Position numbers and translations under genes: made by a program. Positions 35,970 to 44,640 of a stretch of 64,000 nucleotides of DNA are shown piece after piece. The stretch is taken from the NCBI GenBank assembly GCA_019694395.1, contig JAIBCC010000020.1, positions 1-64,000 on the forward strand, read 5' to 3'. This DNA comes from Pyrinomonadaceae bacterium (GTDB lineage Bacteria > Acidobacteriota > Blastocatellia > Pyrinomonadales > Pyrinomonadaceae). The notes beneath the pieces are model-generated. The model made no database searches. It was not told the origin of the DNA and worked only from the letters and a program-made list of their open reading frames with translations. Each line of letters begins with the position of its first letter. Position 1 is the stretch's first letter.

Positions 35970-37247
35970 TTATGAGTTTATCAAATAAATTGAAAAAGTT
36001 GTGCCTCGATCAAGTTCCGTTTGAACTTCGATTTTACCGTTTTCCTTTTCGACCAAATCCTTTACTGCATCCAGTCCGATGCCGCGACCGGAAATTTCGG
36101 AAACAGAATCGCTGGTAGAAAATCCGGGCGAGAAAATCAGTTCAATAGATTCATTTTTGTCCAAATTTTGGTGATTGGAAATTATATTTTTTTCTCTGGC
36201 TTGTTGAGTAATTTTTTTAAGGTCAATCCCTTTACCATCGTCTTTGATCTGCAAAACCAGAGTGTTTCCAACATTTGCAAGATTAATTTCGATTTTGGCA
36301 GTTGGATTTTTCCCGATTTGGTTTCGTTCTTCGAGAGTTTCAATGCCGTGATCAATCGCGTTATGAATCAAATGCGAAGCAATTTCATTAAGTAAAATCA
36401 AGGTTTTATCGGAAATATTGACTTCTGAAAATGAGGTTTCAAACACTACTTTTTTATTGAGAAGCTGTGCTATCTTTTCACCGTCCGTCACCAGATTAGC
36501 AAATAATCCGCCTAAATTTTTGGCAAAATTTTTGGCGATCGGCGAATTTTCAAAAATTATTCCGGTGCAAAAATCTTTGATAAACTCTTCAAGCTCAGCT
36601 TTTACTAAATTGCTGACGAAAAAGATCTGAAAGCCGATTGTTTCTAAAGGATTTTCGCTTTTGGCAGGCGCAACGGCAATCACTTCGCCTTTTTCATTTA
36701 AAATTTGTTTGAGTTGTTTGAATTCCTGGGCAAATCTGTCCAGACGAAAAAATGATTCAAATAAATAGAATTTTTTGCCATTTTGTAACGCCGCACCTAA
36801 ATTTGTTTTTTCCTGCACAGACAACAGTGAAAGAAATTGTTCGGGAATTTGATGATTGAGTAAATTTTTTTCAGATTCGATTTTGATTGGAATCAGCGCA
36901 CGTATTTGGTCAGCAAAATCTTTTGGAAAAATGGTTTCATCTTTGAGTAAATAATCATTGGCAAGGATTTGCAGATGTGTAAAACCGTCCTGAAAAATTG
37001 AAGTCGTTTCTTTATTTTGAATAATTTGATTGTTTTGAATTGCCTGTAGAAGATTTTCAATTTCGTGAGAAAGATGCGCTAAATCAACCAGATCAAAAGT
37101 TTTTGAAGTTCCTTTTATGGTGTGAAGCTGGCGAAAAGCACGACGAAGAAATTCTTCGGAAAAGGTTACTTTTTCAAAAGATTCATTTTGCAGAATTTGC
37201 AGATTAGAAATGGTTTGTCGTAGAAATTCTTGACGAAGTTCTCCCAT
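35970..37247 (-). CDS. CheA-like histidine kinase lacking the CheW domain
   Basis: This 425-aa protein has an N-terminal Hpt domain (RQLHTIKGTSKTFDLVDLAHLSHEIE, phospho-His in LHTIKG) and a C-terminal CheA-type ATPase domain. The N-box is HLIHNAIDHGIETLEER and the G-boxes are DDGKGID and SGRGIGLDAVKDLV. The protein stops just after the ATPase, so the CheW-like coupling domain is missing, and no chemoreceptor, CheW or CheY gene is nearby. The middle 130 residues are not recognised. The start is the ATG at 37247 with AGGAA 7 nt upstream. It lies 28 nt after nusB, suggesting cotranscription with ribH-nusB. Confidence 0.8.
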   Translation of the reverse strand: MGELRQEFLRQTISNLQILQNESFEKVTFSEEFLRRAFRQLHTIKGTSKTFDLVDLAHLSHEIENLLQAIQNNQIIQNKETTSIFQDGFTHLQILANDYLLKDETIFPKDFADQIRALIPIKIESEKNLLNHQIPEQFLSLLSVQEKTNLGAALQNGKKFYLFESFFRLDRFAQEFKQLKQILNEKGEVIAVAPAKSENPLETIGFQIFFVSNLVKAELEEFIKDFCTGIIFENSPIAKNFAKNLGGLFANLVTDGEKIAQLLNKKVVFETSFSEVNISDKTLILLNEIASHLIHNAIDHGIETLEERNQIGKNPTAKIEINLANVGNTLVLQIKDDGKGIDLKKITQQAREKNIISNHQNLDKNESIELIFSPGFSTSDSVSEISGRGIGLDAVKDLVEKENGKIEVQTELDRGTTFSIYLINS

Positions 37248-37275
37248 CAAAATTTTCCTTACATTTTAGATTGGG

Positions 37276-37749
37276 CTATAGCGATGATGAATTTGTTTTT
37301 TCGTTTTTCTTTTCGGCTTTGTCGCGTTTGGCTGCTTCTTTTTCCAGATCGTGTTTGATGGCATCTAAAATCCCGTTGATAAACTGGGTAGCTTCAAAAG
37401 TTGAAAAGCGACGGGCAATTTCCAGAGCCTCATTAATGACAACCGTGTGCGGAGTCGGTTCATAAAGAAATTCATAGACCGCTAAGCGCAAAACATTGCG
37501 GTCAACGATTGCCATTCGTTCAATTCGCCAGTGTTCTGCCCGTGAGCGAACTCGCTCATCAACTTTTTCAAGTTCATGCAAAGTATTGACTGCTAAACGA
37601 TTAGCAAATTCGCGGGTTCCTTCGTCCAGTTCAGGCTCGCCAAGCTCGTTCCAATAGTCTCTTGTCAAAACGTCACTCGACATTTTGGCAACATCTGCCG
37701 CAAATAGCATTTGCAAAGCGCATTCACGCGCCTTACGCCGTGTCCCCAT
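37276..37749 (-). CDS. nusB: Transcription antitermination factor NusB
   Basis: This 157-aa protein matches NusB: RRKARECALQMLFAADVA at the start, EFANRLAVNTL, then RMAIVDRNVLRLAVYEFLY and the signature VVINEALEIARRFSTFEATQFINGILD. NusB binds boxA RNA with NusE (S10) and supports rRNA antitermination. The last 15 residues are a charged Lys/Glu tail. It lies 33 nt downstream of ribH, a pairing widely conserved in bacteria. Confidence 0.96.
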   Translation of the reverse strand: MGTRRKARECALQMLFAADVAKMSSDVLTRDYWNELGEPELDEGTREFANRLAVNTLHELEKVDERVRSRAEHWRIERMAIVDRNVLRLAVYEFLYEPTPHTVVINEALEIARRFSTFEATQFINGILDAIKHDLEKEAAKRDKAEKKNEKTNSSSL

Positions 37750-37782
37750 AATCCTTGCTCTTTTTCAATATTGCGAAAATTC

Positions 37783-38253
37783 TCATTTCGTCTTTTGGTA
37801 TAAATTTACGAGTTCGACTGCGGACATTGCCGCTTCAAAACCCTTATTTCCGGCTTTTACGCCGCAACGATCAATCGCCTGCTCAAGAGTGTCTGCCGTC
37901 ACCACGCCAAACATTGTCGGAACTCCCGTTTTCATTCCAACTTGTCCGATTCCTTTAGCGGCTTCGCCCGCCACGTAATCAAAATGCGGAGTTTGTCCGC
38001 GAATGACCACACCCAAACAAATTACCGCATCAAATTTACCACTTTCGGCGATCTTTTGTGCGGTCAACGGAATCTCGAATGAACCCGGCACTTTAAAAAT
38101 TTCAACCGATTTTTCGTCTGCACCAAGTCTTTCCAAAGCGTCAATTGCGCCTTCCGTTAATTTTGATGTCAAAAAATCGTTCCAACGCGAAACGACAATC
38201 GCAAAACGAAAACCTTCAGCTTTTAGTAGTCCCTGATGAACTTTTGGTTGCAA
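37783..38253 (-). CDS. ribH: 6,7-dimethyl-8-ribityllumazine synthase
   Basis: This 156-aa protein is lumazine synthase, which makes the penultimate riboflavin intermediate from ribityl-aminouracil and a C4 phosphate. It has [17 protein letters not shown], the [15 protein letters not shown] active-site loop, [16 protein letters not shown] with the catalytic His, and [15 protein letters not shown]. The start is placed at a TTG at 38253 because AGGAG lies 6 nt before it; an upstream in-frame TTG at 38271 would overlap that site. It heads a ribH-nusB-kinase gene group. No other rib gene is in the window. Confidence 0.94.
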   Translation of the reverse strand: MQPKVHQGLLKAEGFRFAIVVSRWNDFLTSKLTEGAIDALERLGADEKSVEIFKVPGSFEIPLTAQKIAESGKFDAVICLGVVIRGQTPHFDYVAGEAAKGIGQVGMKTGVPTMFGVVTADTLEQAIDRCGVKAGNKGFEAAMSAVELVNLYQKTK

Positions 38254-38298
38254 AACAGTCTCCTCAAACAAGGCAAATTGCCGATAAATAGTATATGT

Positions 38299-38343
38299 TT
38301 TTCAAAGGTCAAAGGTCAAAAGTCAAAGGTCAAAAGTCAAAGG
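38299..38343. repeat. Tandem AAGGTCAAAAGTC-type repeat
   Basis: About five head-to-tail 7-nt units of the form (A)GGTCAAA / AGTCAAA fill the gap between ribH and the LytTR regulator gene, ending at that gene's stop codon. The same unit family is seen near 14223-14310. Confidence 0.8.
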
Positions 38344-39123
38344 TTACATTTTTAAAAACTTTTCGCGCAAGATTTTGGATTGCAGACGGCTGGAGGCAAT
38401 TTGCTGCCCGTTCTTGAGTGCAACCAGATAAGTTCCGCCTGGCATCGGGCTAATGCGTGAAACCATTTCCAGGTTTGCCAACGCTCCACGCGAAAGACGA
38501 ATAAATTTGGTCGGTTCGAGTTTTGCTTCCAAATCTTTGAGCCGATAATTAATGACAAACCTTTTATTATGAATATTTGTGATGTGCAAAAGTTCGCCAT
38601 CCGCCACGATTGAAACAACTTCGTTGACCGGAACAAAAACTATCTCATCGCGCTGTTTGACAGGAATTCTTTCGATAAAAGCGGGTTGACTAATTTCGGA
38701 ATAAGTTTCGGTAACCGCTTTCATTTTTTCAGATTCGATCTGGCGAAAATCCGAATGTTCGAGCCGTTCGTGAGCGCGTTGAATTGTTTCCCGCAGACGA
38801 TTTTTTTCGATTGGTTTGAGCAAATAATCAACCGCGTTGAGTTCAAAAGCCTGAACTGCGTATTCATCATAAGCGGTCACAAAAGCGACTAAAGGCATTT
38901 GAGTTTTACGAAGTAAACGAACTACATCAAGTCCGGTAAGTTCCGGCATTTGCAAATCTAACAAAGCTAAATCAGGTTTGGTTTCCTTAATTATTTCAAC
39001 AGCTTCCGTTCCGTTTTCCGCTTCGCCAACAATTTCGACATCTGCAAAATCCTGTAAAACAGCTTTCAAAAACATCCGTGCAGGACGTTCATCATCAGCA
39101 ATTATTAGTCGAATTTTGTTCAT
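38344..39123 (-). CDS. LytTR-family response regulator (second pair)
   Basis: This 259-aa regulator has a receiver domain with acidic residues D10/D11, phospho-acceptor D56 (LLDLQMP) and the Lys in LLKPIE. A LytTR DNA-binding domain occupies about 160-258 (ERIPVKQRDEIVFVPVNEVVSIVAD, then FIRLSRGALANLEMV). The start is the ATG at 39123 (MNKIRLI); the longer frame runs into a repeat element. It pairs with the LytS-type kinase directly upstream, from which a 104-bp repeat element separates it. Confidence 0.93.
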   Translation of the reverse strand: MNKIRLIIADDERPARMFLKAVLQDFADVEIVGEAENGTEAVEIIKETKPDLALLDLQMPELTGLDVVRLLRKTQMPLVAFVTAYDEYAVQAFELNAVDYLLKPIEKNRLRETIQRAHERLEHSDFRQIESEKMKAVTETYSEISQPAFIERIPVKQRDEIVFVPVNEVVSIVADGELLHITNIHNKRFVINYRLKDLEAKLEPTKFIRLSRGALANLEMVSRISPMPGGTYLVALKNGQQIASSRLQSKILREKFLKM

Positions 39124-39136
39124 AAACTCATTTTTC

Positions 39137-39240
39137 TTAACGCAAGGGTGCAAAGAATTTCAAGTAAAAAGGCAAAAGTAAAAAGTAAAAAATTATTTTA
39201 AAAAACTTTGCGCCTTTGCCTCTTTGCGTCTTTGCGTTAA
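39137..39240. repeat. 104-bp palindromic element, copy 1 (GCAAAG units)
   Basis: Perfect 9-bp ends TTAACGCAA (39137-39145) and TTGCGTTAA (39232-39240) bound the element. The right half holds four 8-nt units ending GCAAAG (on the minus strand) and the left half two such units, with an AAGTAAAA-rich centre. A second copy with the same layout lies at 42209-42308. The right end supplies the stop codon of the upstream kinase gene. Confidence 0.85.
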
Positions 39241-41114
39241 AAACTCTTTTCAATCTCAATCTCGGAAACAGGGAATTTTAATTCGGCTTTGGTGCCTTTG
39301 CTTTCAACATTTTGAATTTCCAAACAAGCGGAATTTCCGTAATAATTTTGCAGACGATGCTTGATGTTATTTAAGCCGACACCATTGGAAATTTTGTCCT
39401 GACTGACTCCGATGCCGGTGTCAAACACGGTCAAAGTCAATAAAACTTTGTCTTTTTTCGTTTCCAATTTGGCTGAAATTTCAACCAACCCGCCTTGTTT
39501 CACTTTAGAAATTCCGTGTTTGATAGCGTTTTCGACCAAAGGCTGCAAAATCAATGTCGGAATCCGTATTTTTTGTAGGTCTTCCGGCACATCAATTTGG
39601 ACTTCCAAGCGTTCTTCAAAACGGGCGCGTTCAATTTCGAGATATGATTGGATCAATTTTAACTCCTCTTCGAGCGTGGAAAATTCGGCAGTTGAGCGCA
39701 AAACTCCGCGTAATAATTGCGTCAAACGCATCAATGTTTCAAAGGCTTTGTCAGGTGCGGTTTGAATTAAATAGCCGATTGTGGTCAGCGCATTGAATAA
39801 AAAATGCGGATTGATTTGAGCGCGAAGCGCGGAAAGCTGGGCTTCGGTAGCAAGCTTGGAAAATTCCTGTTCGCGCAATTCCTGTTCGCAACGTTCGTGC
39901 GTGACGCGCAAAGCATCAATTCTTCGCGCCGTCAAAAGTCCGACCGATTCAAGCATTTTTACTTCGTCCGAAAGCAAATGCCGACCGCCGGAAAAATCCT
40001 TCAAATTGATTTTGTAAAAAGGTGATTCGGTGGTTGGAATAAAAACTTCGGCATTGTGCGGCGTAAAATTGACCGATGGCAATTTGGTTTCGTTCAAACT
40101 CTCATAAACTTCGCTCCAAATCACGCTGTTTGCCGTTAATGCCGGCGAGAGTTCACCGCAAACTAATTCCAAAACCTGCTCGACCGAATCTTTTTCCTCA
40201 ACTTTATTGGCTAATTCAGTTCCTAAATTTTCGTAATTGGTGCGCTGCAAAATGATTTTATCCACCAGCCAGACCGCCATATTATGCAAAATCGGATAAA
40301 TTAGCGCGGTTGCTACCCACAAAATAATTATCAAACTGACTGCCTGCACATCATTTCTATCGTGCGATTCGTGATAGCGCAAAATCGGTGAAGCCACAAA
40401 AGTATAAAGTCCAAACGCAGTTAAAGTTAACAAAATCAGTGATAAAGCCCGTTTCAAGAAAAGATCGGCAAAAGCAAAACGATAATCCTGATATAAAATA
40501 ACGAGTGCCAACGGCAATGAAGATTGATGTGCGATCAATTCGATCAACCACGAAGAACCTTCAATGTGACTGTTCAAATGCAGAGTTGAAAGGACAAAAA
40601 TCAAAAGAGTTGTTGCCCAAACTGCTTTTTTTTGAAGTGTTTGCCGGTAATTGAAAATCAGCAATCCCAACAATAGTCCGATTGACCCGTAGGTTAAGAT
40701 CTGTAAAGCTAAGCTTGAAGGCGCAGCGTTGTAAAACAGTGCCGACTGAAAATGAAAAACTGCTGCTGAAAAACTCAAAAGATATGAAAAAACTGCAAAA
40801 ACTTTTCCCCAAACTGTCTCAGCATTCCGCCAAATCGAATGAACGACCACCGACGGCAAAAATCCAAGCGCGGAATAGGAAAATGCGGTTAGAACCGGAG
40901 AAACTGTGCCGATCCCGAAATCACGCCAAATAGAAACCGAAATTTCCCCGAAATTCCATAAAATTCCAAGTCCAGCAGTCGCTAAAAGTAAATAATCCGA
41001 TTTTTGTTTTGCCGAACGGTGACGAACAACCATAATCAGCAACAAGAAATAGAGAGCAATTCCGAGCGTAGAGCCTAAAAGATTGATGAGTGATGCCGAA
41101 TTAAAAGTGTTCAT
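39237..41114 (-). CDS. LytS-type sensor kinase with 7TM-like input
   Basis: This 625-aa kinase has seven or eight hydrophobic helices over about 10-290 (7TM-type sensing region), a GAF-like linker region to about 400 and a kinase core. The core carries QINPHFLFNALTT (phospho-His), LQPLVENAIKHGI (N-box) and GIGV/GVGLNNIKHRL G-boxes. It should phosphorylate the LytTR regulator directly downstream. Its TAA stop is formed by the terminal TTAACGC of a repeat element, so the C-terminus (EKSF) may have been set by insertion of that element. The ligand is unknown. Confidence 0.92.
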   Translation of the reverse strand: MNTFNSASLINLLGSTLGIALYFLLLIMVVRHRSAKQKSDYLLLATAGLGILWNFGEISVSIWRDFGIGTVSPVLTAFSYSALGFLPSVVVHSIWRNAETVWGKVFAVFSYLLSFSAAVFHFQSALFYNAAPSSLALQILTYGSIGLLLGLLIFNYRQTLQKKAVWATTLLIFVLSTLHLNSHIEGSSWLIELIAHQSSLPLALVILYQDYRFAFADLFLKRALSLILLTLTAFGLYTFVASPILRYHESHDRNDVQAVSLIIILWVATALIYPILHNMAVWLVDKIILQRTNYENLGTELANKVEEKDSVEQVLELVCGELSPALTANSVIWSEVYESLNETKLPSVNFTPHNAEVFIPTTESPFYKINLKDFSGGRHLLSDEVKMLESVGLLTARRIDALRVTHERCEQELREQEFSKLATEAQLSALRAQINPHFLFNALTTIGYLIQTAPDKAFETLMRLTQLLRGVLRSTAEFSTLEEELKLIQSYLEIERARFEERLEVQIDVPEDLQKIRIPTLILQPLVENAIKHGISKVKQGGLVEISAKLETKKDKVLLTLTVFDTGIGVSQDKISNGVGLNNIKHRLQNYYGNSACLEIQNVESKGTKAELKFPVSEIEIEKSF

Positions 41115-41254
41115 CGTAAAACTCTAAAAGTATGACGAAATCCGTTTCAAAACAATTTTCTCTCAACCGTTTGAATCTTTTTGAGAATAAATGGTTGTTT
41201 TCGACCAATGAACGGTATCAAAATCATAACACATCAATTAATCCGGTTTTCCAA

Positions 41255-41284
41255 TTGTCTTTCGCTGAATCAAAGGCTTAAAAT
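41255..41284 (+). promoter_or_regulatory. Putative promoter of the small membrane protein-TSUP operon
   Basis: TTGTCT (41255-41260), an 18-nt spacer and TAAAAT (41279-41284) fit a sigma-70-type promoter. The ATG of the 52-aa ORF is only 9 nt past the -10, so the transcript would be leaderless or nearly so. The 179-nt region also carries the divergent kinase gene's start. Confidence 0.45.
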
Positions 41285-41293
41285 CTTCTTTTT

Positions 41294-41452
41294 ATGATTC
41301 TATTTTTGTTGCTCCAAATCGGTGAATTACTGAAAGGCAATTTTAATTGGCGCGGCGTGCTGCACCTTGTCCTTTTTATTGTTATGGGTTTAATCGTGAT
41401 TGGATTCAGCGTATTTTTTATCAGAGTTATCCTGAAATCCCGAAAAAAATGA
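41294..41452 (+). CDS. 52-aa membrane protein coupled to TSUP gene
   Basis: A small frame starting MILFLLLQIGELLKGN encodes 52 residues with one hydrophobic N-terminal stretch and a longer one at about 24-46 (HLVLFIVMGLIVIG), ending in a basic KSRKK tail. Its TGA overlaps the ATG of the permease gene as ATGA, which implies translational coupling. A promoter-like sequence lies right before its ATG. The family is not known to me. The coding claim rests on the overlap, promoter position and membrane-protein-like composition. Confidence 0.55.
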   Translation: MILFLLLQIGELLKGNFNWRGVLHLVLFIVMGLIVIGFSVFFIRVILKSRKK

Positions 41453-42192
41453 CAATTGAAATTGCCATAATTTTTGCAATACTTACGGTTGCGGTTTTAT
41501 ATTCTTCGGTGGGACACGGCGGCGCATCTGGCTATTTAGCAGTAATGGCATTGTTTGCGATTGCACCGGAAATCACCAAACCAACGGCTTTAATTTTGAA
41601 TCTTTTTGTCGCCTTGATTGCGTTTGTGCAATTTTACCGGACTCAAAATTTTGATTGGAAAATATTTTTACCGTTTGCAATCGGTTCAATTCCAATGGCT
41701 TTTGTCGGCGGAATGATTCATTTGCCGACGACGGTTTATAAAATCATTTTGGGAATTGCGCTGATTTTGGCGGCGGTTCGGTTAGCAATAAATTTGAAAT
41801 CGGAAAAAGAAGCCAATTCACCAAATATTTTAGTTTGTTTATTGATTGGCGGAATTTTGGGTTTTGTTTCGGGGCTTATCGGCATTGGCGGCGGCATTTT
41901 TTTGACTCCGATTTTGTTGCTGATGAACTGGACAGAAACCAAAAAAGCGGCAGGAATTTCGGCTTTATTTATCTGGGTAAATTCGGTTTCGGGACTGTTG
42001 GGAAATTGGTTATTAGGCAAAGATTCAAACATTTCCAATCTGCCGAATATTGTTTGGTTTTGGATTGGAACGGCAATAATCGGTGGCTTGATTGGTGCGA
42101 CTTTAGGCAGTTATCGCTTTAATTCATTGACTTTACGGCGTATTTTGTCTTTTGGGTTAATGATTGCCGGTGCAAAACTTATTTTTACTTAA
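41449..42192 (+). CDS. TSUP-family (TauE/SafE) permease
   Basis: This 247-aa protein has eight predicted membrane helices and both TSUP signature blocks: SSVGHGGASGYLAVMALF near the N-terminus and GFVSGLIGIGGGIFLTPILL mid-protein. The family exports or imports sulfite, sulfoacetate or other organic anions; the substrate cannot be told from sequence. The start is the ATG at 41449, overlapping the stop of the 52-aa gene; a longer in-frame reading would extend through that gene. It is followed by a 100-bp repeat element. Confidence 0.88.
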   Translation: MTIEIAIIFAILTVAVLYSSVGHGGASGYLAVMALFAIAPEITKPTALILNLFVALIAFVQFYRTQNFDWKIFLPFAIGSIPMAFVGGMIHLPTTVYKIILGIALILAAVRLAINLKSEKEANSPNILVCLLIGGILGFVSGLIGIGGGIFLTPILLLMNWTETKKAAGISALFIWVNSVSGLLGNWLLGKDSNISNLPNIVWFWIGTAIIGGLIGATLGSYRFNSLTLRRILSFGLMIAGAKLIFT

Positions 42193-42208
42193 AGCAACTA
42201 AAAATTTC

Positions 42209-42308
42209 TAACGCAAAGTGTGGAAGGCGCAAAGGAAAAGAAGTAAAAGTAAAAATAAAGATCGTTCTAAAAAACTTTGCGTCTTTGCAACTTTGCGCCT
42301 TTGCGTTA
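42209..42308. repeat. 100-bp palindromic element, copy 2 (GCAAAG units)
   Basis: Perfect 10-bp ends TAACGCAAAG (42209-42218) and CTTTGCGTTA (42299-42308) bound an element with four 8-nt GCAAAG-type units in the right half, two in the left half and an AAGTAAAA-rich centre. Layout, orientation and most of the sequence match copy 1 at 39137-39240, including a shared TAAAAAACTTTGCG string. Confidence 0.85.
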
Positions 42309-42326
42309 AATAATTCTCTTAAACCT

Positions 42327-44021
42327 ATGAAAAAACTTATCGAATGCGTTCCAAATTTTAGCGAAGGACGCGATATGTCGGTGATTAAACAAATTACGGA
42401 CGAAATTGAGAAAATTGATGGTGTTAAACTGCTTGACGTTGATCCCGGCGCAACTACCAATCGAACAGTTGTCACCTTTGTCGGCACACCCGAAGAAGTT
42501 TGTGAAGCCGCTTTTCAGGCAGTTAAAAAAGCGCAGGAATTGATTGATATGCGCCGACACAAAGGCGATCATCCGCGTTTTGGCGCAACCGACGTTTGTC
42601 CGCTCGTCCCGATTTCGGGAATTTCGATGGAAGAAGTTGCAGAATTTGCTAGAAATCTTGGCAAAAGAATTGGTGAAGAACTCAACATTCCGATTTATCT
42701 CTACGAAAATGCCGCGACGGAAGAAAAACGGCGCAATCTCGCCAACAACCGCGAAGGTGAATACGAAGGCTTAAAAGATAAAATTTCCTCAACTGATTGG
42801 AAACCCGATTTTGGTCCGAGCGAATTTAATGAAAGCGTGGCAAAATCAGGCGCAACTGCGGTTGGTGCAAGGGATTTTTTGATTGCGGTCAATTTCAATT
42901 TGAATACAACTTCAACTCGTCGGGCAAATGCAATTGCCTTTGATGTCCGCGAAAAGGGTCGCCCGAAACGCGAAGGAAACCCGATTGTCGGCAAAATTAT
43001 TAAGGATGAAAACGGCGAACCTGTAATGATTCCCGGCACTTTAAAAGGCACAAAAGCGATTGGCTGGTTTATCGAAGAATACGGCATTGCACAGGTTTCG
43101 ATGAATATTACAAATTTGAGCGAAACGCCATTACACGTTGCGTTTGACGAAGTTTCGGAAAAGGCTTACGCTCGCGGAATTCGGGTGACGGGATTGGAAA
43201 TTGTTGGCTTAGTTCCGAAAAAAGCCATTATCGAAGCGGGCAAATATTATCTAAAAAAACAACGCCGTTCGCTCGGAATTACCGAATCGGAAATCGTCAA
43301 AATCGCTATCAAATCAATGGGTTTAGATGATTTGAAGCCGTTCATTCCAGAAGAAAAGATCATCGAATATGTTTTGGAAGCTGAATACAAAACCAAGAAA
43401 TTGGTTGATCTAACCTGCACCGATTTTGCCAATGAAACCGCTTCCGAATCTCCTGCTCCGGGTGGCGGCTCAATTTCGGCTTATCTCGGTGCATTAGGTG
43501 CTTCGCTGGCGGCGATGGTCGCCAATCTTTCTTCGCACAAAGCGGGTTGGGATGACCGTTGGGAGGAATTTTCGGATTGGGCGGTTAAAGGTCAGGAAAT
43601 TAAAAACGATTTACTTGCTCTGGTTGATGAAGACACCAACGCTTTTAACAAAGTGATGGATGCTTTCGGCTTGCCCAAAGGCACGGACGAAGAAAAAGCT
43701 GCTCGTTCAACTGCCATTCAGGAAGCTACAAAATTTGCCACCGAAGTTCCTTTTCGCACGATGCAACGGGCTTTTGACTCTTTTGAAGTTATCAAAGCAA
43801 TGGCAGAAAACGGAAATCCAAATTCCGTTACAGATGCAGGTGTCGGTGCGTTATGTGCGCGTTCGGCGGTTATCGGCGCATTTCTAAACGTCAAAATCAA
43901 TGCTGCCGGATTAAAAGATAAAGATTTTGCGAGTGAAATTTTGGCAAAAGGCGCGGAGATTGAACAGAAATCAATTCAATTAGAAGCCGAAATTATGCAG
44001 ATTGTAAATAGGAAGATTTAA
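42327..44021 (+). CDS. ftcD: Bifunctional glutamate formiminotransferase/formimino-THF cyclodeaminase
   Basis: This 564-aa protein starts MKKLIECVPNFSEGRD, the canonical formiminotransferase start, with HPRFGATDVCPLVPI as the next family block. The transferase covers about 1-300. After a linker with an ITESEIV segment, the cyclodeaminase domain (about 355-560) opens with SPAPGGGSISAYLGALGASLAAMV. The fusion moves the formimino group of N-formimino-glutamate to tetrahydrofolate and releases ammonia, as in histidine breakdown. No hut genes are adjacent. The start is the ATG at 42327, just after a repeat element; an upstream reading would run through that repeat. Confidence 0.95.
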   Translation: MKKLIECVPNFSEGRDMSVIKQITDEIEKIDGVKLLDVDPGATTNRTVVTFVGTPEEVCEAAFQAVKKAQELIDMRRHKGDHPRFGATDVCPLVPISGISMEEVAEFARNLGKRIGEELNIPIYLYENAATEEKRRNLANNREGEYEGLKDKISSTDWKPDFGPSEFNESVAKSGATAVGARDFLIAVNFNLNTTSTRRANAIAFDVREKGRPKREGNPIVGKIIKDENGEPVMIPGTLKGTKAIGWFIEEYGIAQVSMNITNLSETPLHVAFDEVSEKAYARGIRVTGLEIVGLVPKKAIIEAGKYYLKKQRRSLGITESEIVKIAIKSMGLDDLKPFIPEEKIIEYVLEAEYKTKKLVDLTCTDFANETASESPAPGGGSISAYLGALGASLAAMVANLSSHKAGWDDRWEEFSDWAVKGQEIKNDLLALVDEDTNAFNKVMDAFGLPKGTDEEKAARSTAIQEATKFATEVPFRTMQRAFDSFEVIKAMAENGNPNSVTDAGVGALCARSAVIGAFLNVKINAAGLKDKDFASEILAKGAEIEQKSIQLEAEIMQIVNRKI

Positions 44022-44025
44022 GAAA

Positions 44026-44061
44026 GTTTGCCCGTGAAAGAACGCGGAAAGACGCAGAAAA
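44026..44061. repeat. Inverted repeat, left arm (CGCGGAAAGACGC type)
   Basis: A 36-nt sequence with GCCCG, GAA and ACGCGGAAAGACGC blocks. Its inverted partner is at 44641-44675; the two match closely with small gaps and flank the gene at 44090-44575. Confidence 0.75.
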
Positions 44062-44089
44062 TAATTGTTAATTGTTAATTGGGTTTGTT

Positions 44090-44575
44090 TCAGTCAGTCA
44101 ATTTCAGTTGTTTCGTAACGTCTTTTTTAGCTGATTTTTGCCAATCTTTATATAATTTTTCTGCAATTTTTTTTGCGGCGATTCTATTATCTTCTGCCCA
44201 ATTAGTTTTGGAACGGAATTTAATAGTTGTTTTCCAAATTAATTTGTCACTTTTTGCCAAGATTTTACAATAATAGATTGAATTGTTGGGGTCACTAGCA
44301 TCGCCATCAAGCGTTATTTCTGCTGATATTTCACTTAATAGAATTGCATCAGCATCCTTTTTTGTATCAGAAATTAAAAAACCTTTCTTTTCTAATTCAA
44401 TCTTTAAATCTTTTGCAAGTCCTTTTGTAACAGGTAACACGGAAGTATCTTCCGCGACATAAATCCGCTTGATTTGAGTCAATACACTTTTATCAATTCC
44501 ATCTGTTTGTGCATTGACACAAAGCACAAGGAGGAAGAAAGGAAGTAAAAGTGTTAGCAGATTTCTTTTCAACAT
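44090..44575 (-). CDS. Small exported protein of unknown function
   Basis: This 161-aa protein has a signal peptide (MLKRNLLTLLLPFFLLVLCVNAQ region; a Cys lies near the cleavage site but without a good lipobox). The mature part of about 138 residues includes IKRIYVAEDTSVLP, a DADAILLSEISAEIT segment and a Lys-rich C-terminal helix (IAAKKIAEKLYKDWQKSAKK). The alternating strand-helix layout resembles small periplasmic domains that bind nucleotides or peptidoglycan, but no family is recognised. It is opposite in strand to both neighbours and lies between inverted repeats at 44026 and 44641. Confidence 0.65.
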   Translation of the reverse strand: MLKRNLLTLLLPFFLLVLCVNAQTDGIDKSVLTQIKRIYVAEDTSVLPVTKGLAKDLKIELEKKGFLISDTKKDADAILLSEISAEITLDGDASDPNNSIYYCKILAKSDKLIWKTTIKFRSKTNWAEDNRIAAKKIAEKLYKDWQKSAKKDVTKQLKLTD

Positions 44576-44640
44576 AATATAAAAAACACTATTGAAATAA
44601 TTGGCTGATTTTAGTCTATTTTAATTCACAAACACAAGAA

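Noticed and set aside
38299-38343. Possible CRISPR-like array
   Set aside because: Units are only 7 nt in direct tandem with no spacers; it is a short tandem repeat.
41347-41448. N-terminal extension of the TSUP permease
   Set aside because: The extension overlaps the 52-aa frame in another phase and the family's conserved start begins near the ATG at 41449.
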